Of a DNA stretch of 26,590 bases, positions 7,631 through 15,401 are shown in pieces. The stretch is from contig JAEZJW010000058.1 of the NCBI GenBank assembly GCA_023415595.1, forward strand, positions 1 to 26,590, given 5' to 3'. The DNA comes from Bacillota bacterium. GTDB taxonomy: Bacteria; Bacillota; Clostridia; Lachnospirales; Lachnospiraceae. The position numbers and the translations under genes were made by a program. A model generated the notes under the pieces. It worked only from the letters and a program-made list of their open reading frames with translations, had not been told where the DNA came from and ran no database searches. How positions within the stretch are numbered: position 1 is the stretch's first letter; every line of letters begins with the position of its first letter.

Positions 7631-8428
7631 GTGAATCCGATATATTATACCAGAGAAGGGGATTTTATCTGTTTAGGCAATGGATATAAGCCTGCAAATC
7701 AGCACAGGTGGGGACCCGGAGTACGGGATGTCTATTCGTTACATTACATTATCTCCGGTAGGGGCTTTTTAGAAACCGGTAATAGCATCTATCCCATTAA
7801 GGCCGGAGAGAGCTTTCTCATAGTTCCGCAGACGGAGGTGTTCTATTATCCCGATCAGAAGGAACCCTGGGAATATATCTGGATTGATTTCAGGGGCGAA
7901 GAGTGTTCACGGCTGTTACATATGACGAATCTTTCACAGCAGCATCCGGTTACCACTGTTTCTGGGGAAGATCTGGCACCACTTTTTCATATCAATGCTT
8001 ACACGGGCATGCAGCCCTTTGAAAGAGAACGGGCAAATGCAAAGCTGCGCCTTCTGCTGAGCTACTACATCGAATATTATCCCAAGGCCAGCCCGGCCTC
8101 GAAAACAGATTATGTTGCATTAGCGAAGGAATATATAGAGAATAATTATTGGAAAGGGAGTCTATCGGTAGCACATGTCGTTACCTATGTTAAGGTCGAG
8201 AGGTCGTATCTGTTCAGGCTTTTCAAGGAAGCCACAGGAATGTCGATATCAGGTTATCTGACGGCCTGTCGGATCAGGCGGGCCTGTGATTTACTTGAAA
8301 CCTCGGACCTTTCCATTAAGTCGATTGCCTGTTCGGTGGGTTTTGAAGATCAGTTATATTTTTCAAAGCTTTTTAAGAAAGTCACTGCCTGTACTCCTTC
8401 GGATTATAGAAGGAATCATTTGGTCTGA
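7631..8428 (+). CDS. AraC-family transcriptional regulator, second of tandem pair
   Basis: A 265-aa protein starting at GTG (7631) after an ATAGGAA site. The N-terminal cupin-like domain shows IIS.G.GFLETG and IKAGESFLIVPQ with PWEYIWIDFRG, the common form in Firmicutes AraC sugar regulators. The C-terminal DNA-binding domain has the usual two HTH units (VERSYLFRLFKEATGMS and IACSVGFEDQLYFSKLFKK) ending TPSDYRR. It shares the same domain layout as the gene 42 bases upstream but the sequences are only distantly alike, so this does not look like a recent duplication. Transcription ends at a clear terminator just downstream. Likely a local carbohydrate regulator; targets not shown by the sequence. 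Confidence 0.9.
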   Translation: MNPIYYTREGDFICLGNGYKPANQHRWGPGVRDVYSLHYIISGRGFLETGNSIYPIKAGESFLIVPQTEVFYYPDQKEPWEYIWIDFRGEECSRLLHMTNLSQQHPVTTVSGEDLAPLFHINAYTGMQPFERERANAKLRLLLSYYIEYYPKASPASKTDYVALAKEYIENNYWKGSLSVAHVVTYVKVERSYLFRLFKEATGMSISGYLTACRIRRACDLLETSDLSIKSIACSVGFEDQLYFSKLFKKVTACTPSDYRRNHLV

Positions 8429-8434
8429 TAATAT

Positions 8435-8475
8435 AAGGGAATATCCGAACCAGTAATGACCGGATATTCCCTTTT
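8435..8475. terminator. Bidirectional terminator between AraC gene and small CxxC gene
   Basis: AAGGGAATATCCG (8435-8447) pairs perfectly with CGGATATTCCCTT (8461-8473), with a 13-base loop and T-rich flank on the plus side. Confidence 0.85.
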
Positions 8476-8490
8476 ACTACGCTTATTCCC

Positions 8491-8694
8491 TTATCGAAAC
8501 AAAACACAATTGCCGGATTCCCGATAATAGCGGATCCGATCCTCAATCGGCTTACGCCCGCATTTCAACATTTTACCGAGACAGTCAATACATAGGTAAT
8601 CCTTGGCGGAGCGGGAAACCAGTTTCAGATAAATCGCAATATCATCTCCGGATAAAGCCGCACCGCAATCTCTGCAGGTTTGATGCGCTGTCAT
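8491..8694 (-). CDS. Small cysteine-rich (CxxC...CxxC) protein, 67 aa
   Basis: The start ATG at 8694 overlaps the GH27 stop codon as TGATG, so it is translationally coupled to the alpha-galactosidase; a longer frame starting at 8727 would run inside GH27. Cysteines at 7, 10, 35, 38, 45 and 63 give CRDC and CIDC pairs, consistent with a zinc ribbon or treble clef. It resembles, from memory, a family of small Firmicutes proteins ending in a SGCTLF-like tail (here SGNCVLF), which have no known function. No membrane segment or signal peptide. Being tied to a glycosidase may be chance of genome order or a real functional link. I do not assign a role. Confidence 0.75.
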   Translation of the reverse strand: MTAHQTCRDCGAALSGDDIAIYLKLVSRSAKDYLCIDCLGKMLKCGRKPIEDRIRYYRESGNCVLFR

Positions 8695-9851
8695 CAGAGC
8701 ACCATCCTTGCACGAACTACCATACAATCATGTGCCGGGATGGTCGGTGCAAAGCGTTCTTTATATACACCTAACTCCCTATGCTCGAAACAATCATACA
8801 GGGACAGGGAAGCTCCCGACGCATAAGGGATACCCATATCCCAGAATTGTAAGGAGAGCTCTCTCTGCGTGTCGCTTAGGTTAAAGATACCGATTGCCAG
8901 ATCGCCATCAGATAATAATTTCACCAGCATGAATACCTCGTCCGTGTGAAACCATTGCGGTTCCGGCTTAATACGATATGCACCGCGGCCTTCCACATCC
9001 TGATTGATCGCAATCAGATCGAGGTTTAAGAGAATATCCTTCGTCGGTTGGCTTGCATTTCTTACATCACAGCCAATCATCAGAGGAGAACCCATGAGAC
9101 ACCATAAGGCAAAATGTGTTCTGTACTCGATATCGGTACAGCCACCGATTTTACTTCCGATATAATCATTGTTGCTGCCTCCGTACATGCCGACAATGAG
9201 CATATCCATATCATTATGGCAGAAGGTACCGGTATAACTGGCTTTGTCCAGCTGTGAGATCGCGATTTGCTTTACGGAATCCCAGAAGTCCCGAATGTCC
9301 CCTGTCGAGCGGTACATATGAGCTCCGGATTCCCGAATCCATTGATAGACATTATCCTCTCCCCAATTGCAGGCGGAGAACAGAATATCACGTCCGCAAT
9401 TCTTCAGAGCCAGTCCCATTCTCTTATACAGTATTTCTCCGGGGATCTGTCTGGGTTTGAAGCAATAGTCATATTTCAGAAAATCTACGCCCCATTCGGC
9501 AAATAAGCGGGCATCCTGGAATTCGTGCTCGAAGCTTCCCGGATAACCTCCGCAGGTATGATTTCCTGCGCAGGAATACATACCGAATTTTAGACCCTTC
9601 GAATGGATATAATCCGCCAGCGCCTTCATCCCACTGGGGAATTTCGCCGGATCGGCAACAAGGTTACCGTGACGGTCTCTTTCCTTCAGGCTCCAGCAAT
9701 CGTCGATAACGATATATTCGTAGCCTGCATCCTTATATCCATCCGTAATAAATCTGTCCGCTACATCGCGAATAAGCGCTTCATTGATATCCCAGGTAAA
9801 GGTATTCCAGGAATTCCACCCCATGGCCGGTGTTGTGCCAATTCTATTCAT
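8694..9851 (-). CDS. GH27 alpha-galactosidase
   Basis: A 385-aa cytoplasmic enzyme (no signal peptide) with the GH27 TIM barrel and a short C-terminal beta-sandwich. It opens with the family signature MGWNSWNTF; the nucleophile is Asp128 in LKYDYC and the acid/base Asp185 in RSTGDIRDFW. The Asp50-Asp51 pair in VIDDCW, which binds galactose hydroxyls, is intact; in GH27 beta-L-arabinopyranosidases one of these is replaced (from memory), so alpha-galactosidase is the better call. The ATG follows GAAAGGA. It heads a two-gene minus-strand unit with the small cysteine-rich protein. A TTGACA at 9911-9906 and TAAAAT at 9890-9885 (short 15-bp spacer) may be its promoter, divergent from a LacI-type regulator that may control it. 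Confidence 0.93.
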   Translation of the reverse strand: MNRIGTTPAMGWNSWNTFTWDINEALIRDVADRFITDGYKDAGYEYIVIDDCWSLKERDRHGNLVADPAKFPSGMKALADYIHSKGLKFGMYSCAGNHTCGGYPGSFEHEFQDARLFAEWGVDFLKYDYCFKPRQIPGEILYKRMGLALKNCGRDILFSACNWGEDNVYQWIRESGAHMYRSTGDIRDFWDSVKQIAISQLDKASYTGTFCHNDMDMLIVGMYGGSNNDYIGSKIGGCTDIEYRTHFALWCLMGSPLMIGCDVRNASQPTKDILLNLDLIAINQDVEGRGAYRIKPEPQWFHTDEVFMLVKLLSDGDLAIGIFNLSDTQRELSLQFWDMGIPYASGASLSLYDCFEHRELGVYKERFAPTIPAHDCMVVRARMVL

Positions 9852-9884
9852 ATTTTATATTCCTTTCTCTTTGAGAATTTGTTT

Positions 9885-9911
9885 ATTTTAGCGAAAGTGA
9901 TGTTCTGTCAA
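9885..9911 (-). promoter_or_regulatory. Putative promoter of the GH27 gene
   Basis: On the minus strand TTGACA (9911-9906) and TAAAAT (9890-9885) are separated by 15 bases, shorter than optimal. The -10 lies within CGCTAAAATAAAC, which shares GCTAAAA with operator-like sites elsewhere in the window. Confidence 0.45.
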
Positions 9912-10016
9912 CTTATTTAAACATATTATTTTACTTCTATCTATGGTTTTATGTTGTATTTATATGGATTTTCATTGCAAAATCAGATAGTTTACCATTT
10001 CTTTATTGCTAAAATG

Positions 10017-10037
10017 TTAGTTTTATAGTAAAACTAA
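10017..10037. promoter_or_regulatory. Perfect palindrome upstream of LacI-type regulator (candidate auto-operator)
   Basis: TTAGTTTTA and TAAAACTAA are perfect 9-bp arms around TAG. The site lies immediately before a TATAGA -10-like element (10038-10043), where bound repressor would block transcription. A second, CG-centred palindrome TAATCGATTA lies at 10055-10064, between this and the start codon. Confidence 0.55.
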
Positions 10038-10086
10038 TATAGAAATGTTTTACTTAATCGATTACATACGGAGAAAGGGTGAAATC

Positions 10087-11127
10087 TTGGTTACTTTAAA
10101 AGAAATAGCACGGATGAGCGGCGTTTCAGTAACTACAATATCGAATATATTAAACGGTAAACCTAAGGTTGGCGAAGAGACCAGGCAGAAGGTTTTGGAA
10201 ATCGTTAAACAAACAGGCTATCAGCCCAACTATTTTGCGCAGGGTATGCGTAAACGAAAGACCAGAATTATCGGAATCATCGTAGAGGACCTTAGCGAAT
10301 TCAGTACCCCTCCCATCGTCGAGGCAATCATGGGTTATTGCGAGGATAATAATTACCGTACGATTCTGTTGAATATGCGTCTTTATGATAAATGGCAGGA
10401 TACCTGGTACAATGATGAGACGAAGCTGCACTCCGTCTTGCAGCCCTCACTACAGGAGCTGTTATCAATTAAGGTAGATGGTATCCTGTATGTAGCAGGT
10501 CATAGCAGAGTAGTCAATTGCTTTTCCGAGGATTTTGAGATACCTGCAGTTGTAGTCTATGCCTTTTCTAAATCCCCCAGATTTACTTCGGTCGTGATTG
10601 ATGATGAAAAGGGTGGATATGATATGACGAGGTATCTGATTAACATGGGTCATCGAAAGATTGGAGTAATAGCCGGTGCAGTGGATAATCTCCATACGCA
10701 GAGACGAAGCCTGGGATACCAGAAGGCATTATATGAGGAGCAGCTTTTATATAATCCCGGCTTAATCAGATATGGAAATTGGAAGAGGTTATCCGGCTAT
10801 ACGGAGACAGAGGCATTGGTGAAGGAAGGTGCCACTGCGATTTTCTGCATGAATGATACCATGGCGGCAGGTTGTTATGATTATCTGTATGATCATGGCA
10901 TCAGGGTTGGCCGGGATATCTCCGTGGTTGGCTATGATAATAAAGAAATTTCCGAATATCTTAAACCCTTTCTTACAACGAATGATATAGGGCTGGCTGA
11001 AATAGGAAAGAGATCTGCAGAGATTCTTCTGAAACAAATTGAGGAAGGGTCTGGGGAGAACAATTCCCCTAATATCATTAAAATGCCCTGTCAAATGATC
11101 GTACGTGACTCTGTAGCAAAAATCTGA
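10087..11127 (+). CDS. LacI-family transcriptional regulator (first)
   Basis: A 346-aa regulator. The N-terminal HTH (TLKEIARMSGVSVTTISNILNG) and hinge region are followed by a periplasmic-binding-protein-like sugar domain (about 60-340) with the usual VDGILYV, GHRKIGVIAG and ISVVGYDN segments. I choose the TTG at 10087, 7-8 bases after GGAGAAAGGG, because it puts the HTH at the usual place; the in-frame ATG at 10045 adds 14 residues and lacks a good ribosome site. It is divergent from the GH27 gene, with a perfect 21-base palindrome upstream of itself, so autorepression and control of GH27 are likely. The downstream esterase-GH95 promoter could also be its target. Effector sugar unknown. Confidence 0.92.
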   Translation: MVTLKEIARMSGVSVTTISNILNGKPKVGEETRQKVLEIVKQTGYQPNYFAQGMRKRKTRIIGIIVEDLSEFSTPPIVEAIMGYCEDNNYRTILLNMRLYDKWQDTWYNDETKLHSVLQPSLQELLSIKVDGILYVAGHSRVVNCFSEDFEIPAVVVYAFSKSPRFTSVVIDDEKGGYDMTRYLINMGHRKIGVIAGAVDNLHTQRRSLGYQKALYEEQLLYNPGLIRYGNWKRLSGYTETEALVKEGATAIFCMNDTMAAGCYDYLYDHGIRVGRDISVVGYDNKEISEYLKPFLTTNDIGLAEIGKRSAEILLKQIEEGSGENNSPNIIKMPCQMIVRDSVAKI

Positions 11128-11158
11128 TGGAACTTGCTTTAAACATAGACAATAAGTA

Positions 11159-11255
11159 TGTATCAGAATCTAAACCCCCTGGAATGACGGAGTAAAGGAA
11201 GTCATTCCAGGGGGTTTCCTGTCAAATAGGCAGGAAAAATCATGCTTCTGATACG
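11159..11255. repeat. Nested inverted-repeat element (three-way-junction-like)
   Basis: In the 364-base gap 11128-11491. An outer stem (GTATCAGAA 11160-11168 with TTCTGATAC 11246-11254) encloses a perfect 17-bp hairpin (11172-11188 with 11201-11217) and a second 7-bp hairpin TTTCCTG/CAGGAAA (11215-11221 with 11231-11237). The big hairpin may terminate the LacI-type gene, but no T run beyond three bases follows it. Could be a composite terminator, a structured RNA or a small repetitive palindromic element. From about 11270 to 11379 I see only AT-rich sequence with a short direct repeat. Confidence 0.6.
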
Positions 11256-11379
11256 GGAAAAACGTTTAACCTACATAAAATGTATAAATTCAACATAAAA
11301 TACATATTAAAATGCACAAATAAGTGAAGAATTGTGAATTTGTATAGTGGAAAACACACAAAATAATATGAATACACTG

Positions 11380-11409
11380 TTGACAATTCGATAATTAATA
11401 AAATATAAT
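11380..11409 (+). promoter_or_regulatory. Promoter of the carboxylesterase-GH95 operon
   Basis: TTGACA (11380-11385) and TATAAT (11404-11409) are both consensus, with an 18-base spacer. The predicted transcript starts near 11416, about 75 bases before the esterase ATG. Confidence 0.8.
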
Positions 11410-11420
11410 TATTTCATTAG

Positions 11421-11434
11421 GTAAAACGATTGAC
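11421..11434. promoter_or_regulatory. CG-centred LacI-type operator just after the promoter
   Basis: GTAAAACGATTGAC is an imperfect palindrome centred on CG (GT.AA.CG.TT.AC). It lies at about +5 to +18 of the predicted transcript, a repressing position. It lacks the TG...CA ends of a CcpA cre site, so a local LacI-family regulator is likelier. Confidence 0.45.
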
Positions 11435-11491
11435 AAGAAAAAGCAGGAGTATAAACATGCCCATAAAATACAGCTAAATGGAGGATATGGT

Positions 11492-13015
11492 ATGATCAGA
11501 ACAGCGATAACGGAAAATGGTATAGTAAAGGGGATAGAAGCAGCAGATCCAAGGATTACTGCTTTTAAAGGAATTCCTTTTGCTGCACCTCCTGTAGGAG
11601 AGAACAGGTGGAAGGCACCGCAGCCCTGCCCGAACTGGGAGGGGACCCTGGAGGCTTATCGGTTTGCTCCGATCTCCGTGCAGGATACACCGGGCCTTGG
11701 AACGGATATCTATTGCAGGGAATGGCATGTAGATCCTGATATCGCCATGGGGGAAGACTGTCTGTATCTTAATGTATGGACCAATGCAAAGAGTACAGAG
11801 GAGAAGCTGCCTGTATTGGTGTGGTATTTCGGCGGCGCTCTGCAGTGGGGATATCCCGCAGAGATGGAGTTTGACGGGGAAAGGATTGCCAGACGGGGAG
11901 TTGTCGTTGTTACGGTGAATTATAGACTCAATGTATTTGGTTTTCTGACGCATCCTGAGTTAACAGCTGAGTCGCCTGAGGCACCGGCAAATTTCGGCCA
12001 TCTGGATCAGCAGGCAGGTCTGAACTGGGTCATCAGGAACATCAGTGCCTTCGGAGGTGATCCGAAGAATATCACGATTGCCGGTCAGTCTGCCGGTGGC
12101 GGAAGTGTATTGGCACAGATGACCTGCCCGGATAATTTCGGATTATTTCAGAAGGCCATTATACAGAGTGCGATGATCTATAGCCCCTATAAGGACAGCT
12201 TAATTGGAAATATTAAGTCACTTTCAGAATCGTATCAGCTTGGGATTAAGTTTTTTGATTATATCGGAGTGAAGAGCCTGAAGGAGGCCAGAGAGCTGGA
12301 TGCCTTCTATCTTCGGGATAAGTATTCCGAATTTTATAAAATTCATGGAATGATGTGGAATGTAATTGATGACAAATTCTGTGTCGGCAACCCTCTTTCA
12401 CTCTATATGCAGAATAGGCATGCGATGGTTCCGGTCATGTCCGGAAACACCTCGGATGAATTCCTGAATTCTATTCTCGCGAACTCGGAGGAAGAATTCT
12501 TACAGAAAGCAAAGGATCTGTTTGGCTCCCACACAGAGGAATTCTTGAAGTTTGAAGAAGCCTGGAAGAAGAACGAAAATAAATATGCAACCTTCAGTGG
12601 ACTGGAAAGCACGATCAAGAGTGAGTTCCTGAATAATCAGGAATCCGGTAAGGGACAGAACTGTTATTATTACCGTTTTGATACAGATATTCCGGGTTGG
12701 GATAAGCCGGGGAACTTCCATTCGGTGGAATTGTGGTTCTTCTTTGAGACCTTAGCAAAATGCTGGAGACCCTTTACCGGAAAGCATTACGATCTCGCCC
12801 GCCAGATGTGTAATTACTATTGTAATTTCATTAAAAACGGGGATCCGAACGGTAAGGACGCGGATGGGACCGATCAGCCGTACTGGAGCCCGTATACGAA
12901 GGAAACCCCCTGTGAAATGGTATTTGGGGTGGAGGGAGTTTGCCCTGAGACCAAAGAGAATACACCGTTTATGAAATTCATGATTGACAGGACCATTGAA
13001 GGGTTGAAACAATAA
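11492..13015 (+). CDS. Type-B carboxylesterase (alpha/beta hydrolase)
   Basis: A 507-aa cytoplasmic esterase of the carboxylesterase type-B family, full length. The nucleophile Ser200 is in GQSAGG; the likely other triad members are Glu323 (SDEFL) and His410 (NFHSVEL). Family hallmarks EDCLYLNVW and NYRLNVFGF are present. The oxyanion-hole motif, usually HGGG, reads YFGGAL (about 112-117), so its first His is missing. The ATG follows GGAGGATATGGT. It leads an operon with GH95, 39 bases downstream, driven by a consensus promoter. In hemicellulose loci such enzymes remove acetyl or aromatic acyl groups from sugars; the substrate here is inferred, not shown. Confidence 0.88.
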   Translation: MIRTAITENGIVKGIEAADPRITAFKGIPFAAPPVGENRWKAPQPCPNWEGTLEAYRFAPISVQDTPGLGTDIYCREWHVDPDIAMGEDCLYLNVWTNAKSTEEKLPVLVWYFGGALQWGYPAEMEFDGERIARRGVVVVTVNYRLNVFGFLTHPELTAESPEAPANFGHLDQQAGLNWVIRNISAFGGDPKNITIAGQSAGGGSVLAQMTCPDNFGLFQKAIIQSAMIYSPYKDSLIGNIKSLSESYQLGIKFFDYIGVKSLKEARELDAFYLRDKYSEFYKIHGMMWNVIDDKFCVGNPLSLYMQNRHAMVPVMSGNTSDEFLNSILANSEEEFLQKAKDLFGSHTEEFLKFEEAWKKNENKYATFSGLESTIKSEFLNNQESGKGQNCYYYRFDTDIPGWDKPGNFHSVELWFFFETLAKCWRPFTGKHYDLARQMCNYYCNFIKNGDPNGKDADGTDQPYWSPYTKETPCEMVFGVEGVCPETKENTPFMKFMIDRTIEGLKQ

Positions 13016-13054
13016 AAGTGATATTTAGCATAAAGAATAACGGAGAATAATTCC

Positions 13055-15271
13055 ATGAGCAAGTTATGGTATAGGAAGCCTGCCTCCATCTGGGAGGAAG
13101 CATTACCGCTGGGGAACGGACGAATGGGAGCAATGCTGTTCGGTTCCGTGGAAACCGAGAGAATCCAGCTGAATGAAGACAGTGTCTGGTATGGAGGGCA
13201 TGTGGACCGCAACAATCCGGATGCCTTAGCAAAGCTGCCCGAGATCCGGGAATTATTATTAAAGGGTGAGATCAGGGAAGCAGAGGAGCTGATGTCCTAT
13301 GCGCTGTCAGGTACCCCGCAAAGCCAGAGGCATTATCAGACGCTCGGAGACCTAACCTTAAGCTTCAAGGGTCTGGCGGACCAGCCGGAGGCATATGTAA
13401 GAAGCTTATCTCTTGGAGAGGCAGTTCATAGAACACAGTTTAGGATCGCGGGAGTGGATTATGTAAGGGATGCCTTCCTGTCCGCTGCCGACGAGGTATT
13501 GGCGATACGCTTTACAGCTTCGGAAGGAGCAAAAATATCCTTCTCTGCGATGCTTAGCCGCGGCAGGTATTATGACGAGGTGGGCGGTATCGGGAAGGAT
13601 ACCATTTTCCTCGATGGAAACCTCGGACAGGGTGGATCTGATTTCACCATGATGTTAAAGGCGGTGAATGAGGGAGGAACCAGTGAAGTCATCGGAGAGC
13701 ATCTGATTGTGAAGGCTGCGGATGCAGTGACGCTACTCTTCACGGCAGGCACCACCTTCCGTTATACCGACCTGAAGCAGCAGCTGACCGGGATATTGCA
13801 GTCTGCATCGGGATATCGTTATGAAGAATTAAGGGAGCGCCACAGGAAGGCTTATAAAGACCTATATGACAGAGTAACGTTTCAGCTTCCCGGTACAGAA
13901 AGTTATGATGAGCTGCCGACGGAGGAGCGCCTGGATCTGGCCAAGAACGGGAATGCAGATGCAGGTCTGTCAAAGCTGTATTTCGATTATGGCCGCTATC
14001 TGTTAATCTCCTGCAGCAGAGCGGGAACCCTTCCTGCAAATCTTCAGGGGATATGGAACAAGGACTTTACTCCGGCCTGGGATTCCAAATATACCATCAA
14101 TATCAATACCGAGATGAATTACTGGCCTGCGGAGGTCTGCAATCTGTCTGAATGTCATCTGCCCCTGTTCGACCTGATCAAACGGATGCTTCCGAACGGG
14201 CAGGTCACTGCTAAGAAAATGTATGGCTGCAGAGGCTTTGTTGCTCATCATAATACCGATATGTGGGGTGATACCGCAGTACAGGATATCTGGATACCGG
14301 CCTCCTACTGGGTTATGGGAGCAGCCTGGCTGTGCACCCATCAGTGGATGCATTATGAATATACCAAGGATATCAGATTTCTGGAAGAAGCCTACCCGAT
14401 TATGAAAGAGGCAGCGGTATTCTTCCTGGATTTCTTAATTGAGGATAAAGGGTACTTAAAGACCTGTCCTTCCGTATCACCGGAGAATACCTATATTCTG
14501 CCGAATGGCAACTATGGTGCGGTATGTGTAGGTCCTACAATGGATAATCAGATTATGCGGGATTTATTCAGCCAATGTATCAAGGCTGCGGAGCTTCTAG
14601 GGATACGAGATGAGCTGACCGGGCAGTTTAAGGAAGCGATGGACAGACTCTCTCCCACAAGGATCGGCAGACATGGCAGTATTATGGAATGGGAAGAGGA
14701 TTATGAGGAAATGGAGCCCGGACATCGGCACATCTCCCATTTATATGGGCTTCATCCGTCCTCTCAGATCACCATGGACAAAACACCTGAGCTGGCTGAG
14801 GCAGCACGAGTTACTCTTGAGCGAAGATTGGCGGAGGGAGGCGGACATACCGGCTGGAGCCGTGCCTGGATCATCAATATGTATGCAAGATTATGGGACG
14901 GAGAAGCAGCCTACCAGCACCTGACGCAGCTATTTGCCAAGTCCACCCTACCGAATCTGTTCGATAATCATCCCCCGTTCCAGATAGACGGTAACTTCGG
15001 TGCCACAGCGGGAATCGCTGAGATGCTGGTACAGAGTACGGCTGAGCGGATTGTTTTATTACCTGCCCTTCCGAAGTGCTGGCCGGATGGCAGCATCAGG
15101 GGCTTATGTGTACGCGGCGGTGCTGATATCTCACTGGAATGGCAGGGAGGCCGATTAACAAAGTGCTGCATAAGGTCAAAGCATCCGATTGTTACGGAAG
15201 TGATTTACCAGGAGAACAGTTTCAAAGTATCGCTGGCGGCAGGAGAGGAAGAGCTTCTGCAGCTGTCATAA
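13055..15271 (+). CDS. GH95 alpha-L-fucosidase or alpha-L-galactosidase
   Basis: A 738-aa cytoplasmic enzyme with the GH95 plan: N-terminal beta-sandwich (1-240), helical linker, (alpha/alpha)6 barrel (about 290-660), C-terminal beta domain. GH95 enzymes invert the anomeric configuration when cleaving alpha-L-fucose or alpha-L-galactose. By comparison with BbAfcA, the acid is Glu477 in SPEN, the base machinery is Asn349 and Asn351 in TININTEMNYW plus Asp645 in IDGNFG. The residue two before Asn349 is Thr347; many fucosidases have His there (HLNIN), and from memory a Thr is found in a Bacteroides ovatus alpha-L-galactosidase, so L-galactose is a real possibility. Second gene of the esterase operon. 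No terminator follows, so read-through into GH51 is likely. Confidence 0.92.
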   Translation: MSKLWYRKPASIWEEALPLGNGRMGAMLFGSVETERIQLNEDSVWYGGHVDRNNPDALAKLPEIRELLLKGEIREAEELMSYALSGTPQSQRHYQTLGDLTLSFKGLADQPEAYVRSLSLGEAVHRTQFRIAGVDYVRDAFLSAADEVLAIRFTASEGAKISFSAMLSRGRYYDEVGGIGKDTIFLDGNLGQGGSDFTMMLKAVNEGGTSEVIGEHLIVKAADAVTLLFTAGTTFRYTDLKQQLTGILQSASGYRYEELRERHRKAYKDLYDRVTFQLPGTESYDELPTEERLDLAKNGNADAGLSKLYFDYGRYLLISCSRAGTLPANLQGIWNKDFTPAWDSKYTININTEMNYWPAEVCNLSECHLPLFDLIKRMLPNGQVTAKKMYGCRGFVAHHNTDMWGDTAVQDIWIPASYWVMGAAWLCTHQWMHYEYTKDIRFLEEAYPIMKEAAVFFLDFLIEDKGYLKTCPSVSPENTYILPNGNYGAVCVGPTMDNQIMRDLFSQCIKAAELLGIRDELTGQFKEAMDRLSPTRIGRHGSIMEWEEDYEEMEPGHRHISHLYGLHPSSQITMDKTPELAEAARVTLERRLAEGGGHTGWSRAWIINMYARLWDGEAAYQHLTQLFAKSTLPNLFDNHPPFQIDGNFGATAGIAEMLVQSTAERIVLLPALPKCWPDGSIRGLCVRGGADISLEWQGGRLTKCCIRSKHPIVTEVIYQENSFKVSLAAGEEELLQLS

Positions 15272-15318
15272 ACTATAAGACGAGAACTAATTTTTTGAAG
15301 CTATAGAAACATATATAT

Positions 15319-15333
15319 TGTGTATACGACACA
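15319..15333. promoter_or_regulatory. Small dyad in the GH95-GH51 gap
   Basis: TGTGT-ATACG-ACACA sits in the 130-base gap before GH51. No convincing promoter is visible; candidate elements such as TTGAAG and TATTGT have a short spacer. It may be an operator for a secondary promoter, or chance. Confidence 0.25.
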
Positions 15334-15401
15334 GAGGTACAATCATCTAAATATAAACTATCACTATAGAAAGTCAAACCAGAAAGGAAGTTAACCAATC
15401 G

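Noticed and set aside
6767..8428. Tandem AraC genes as a recent duplication
   Set aside because: Only the domain layout and conserved HTH positions agree; the sensor domains and most of the sequence differ, so no recent copying is visible.
11256..11272. AAAACGTTTA core as a CcpA cre site
   Set aside because: The core matches, but the required outer TG and CA positions do not, and it is far upstream of the promoter.
11474..11953. 159-aa minus-strand frame opposite the carboxylesterase
   Set aside because: It lies wholly against a well-supported enzyme gene, has a composition typical of antisense frames and no ribosome site or family features.
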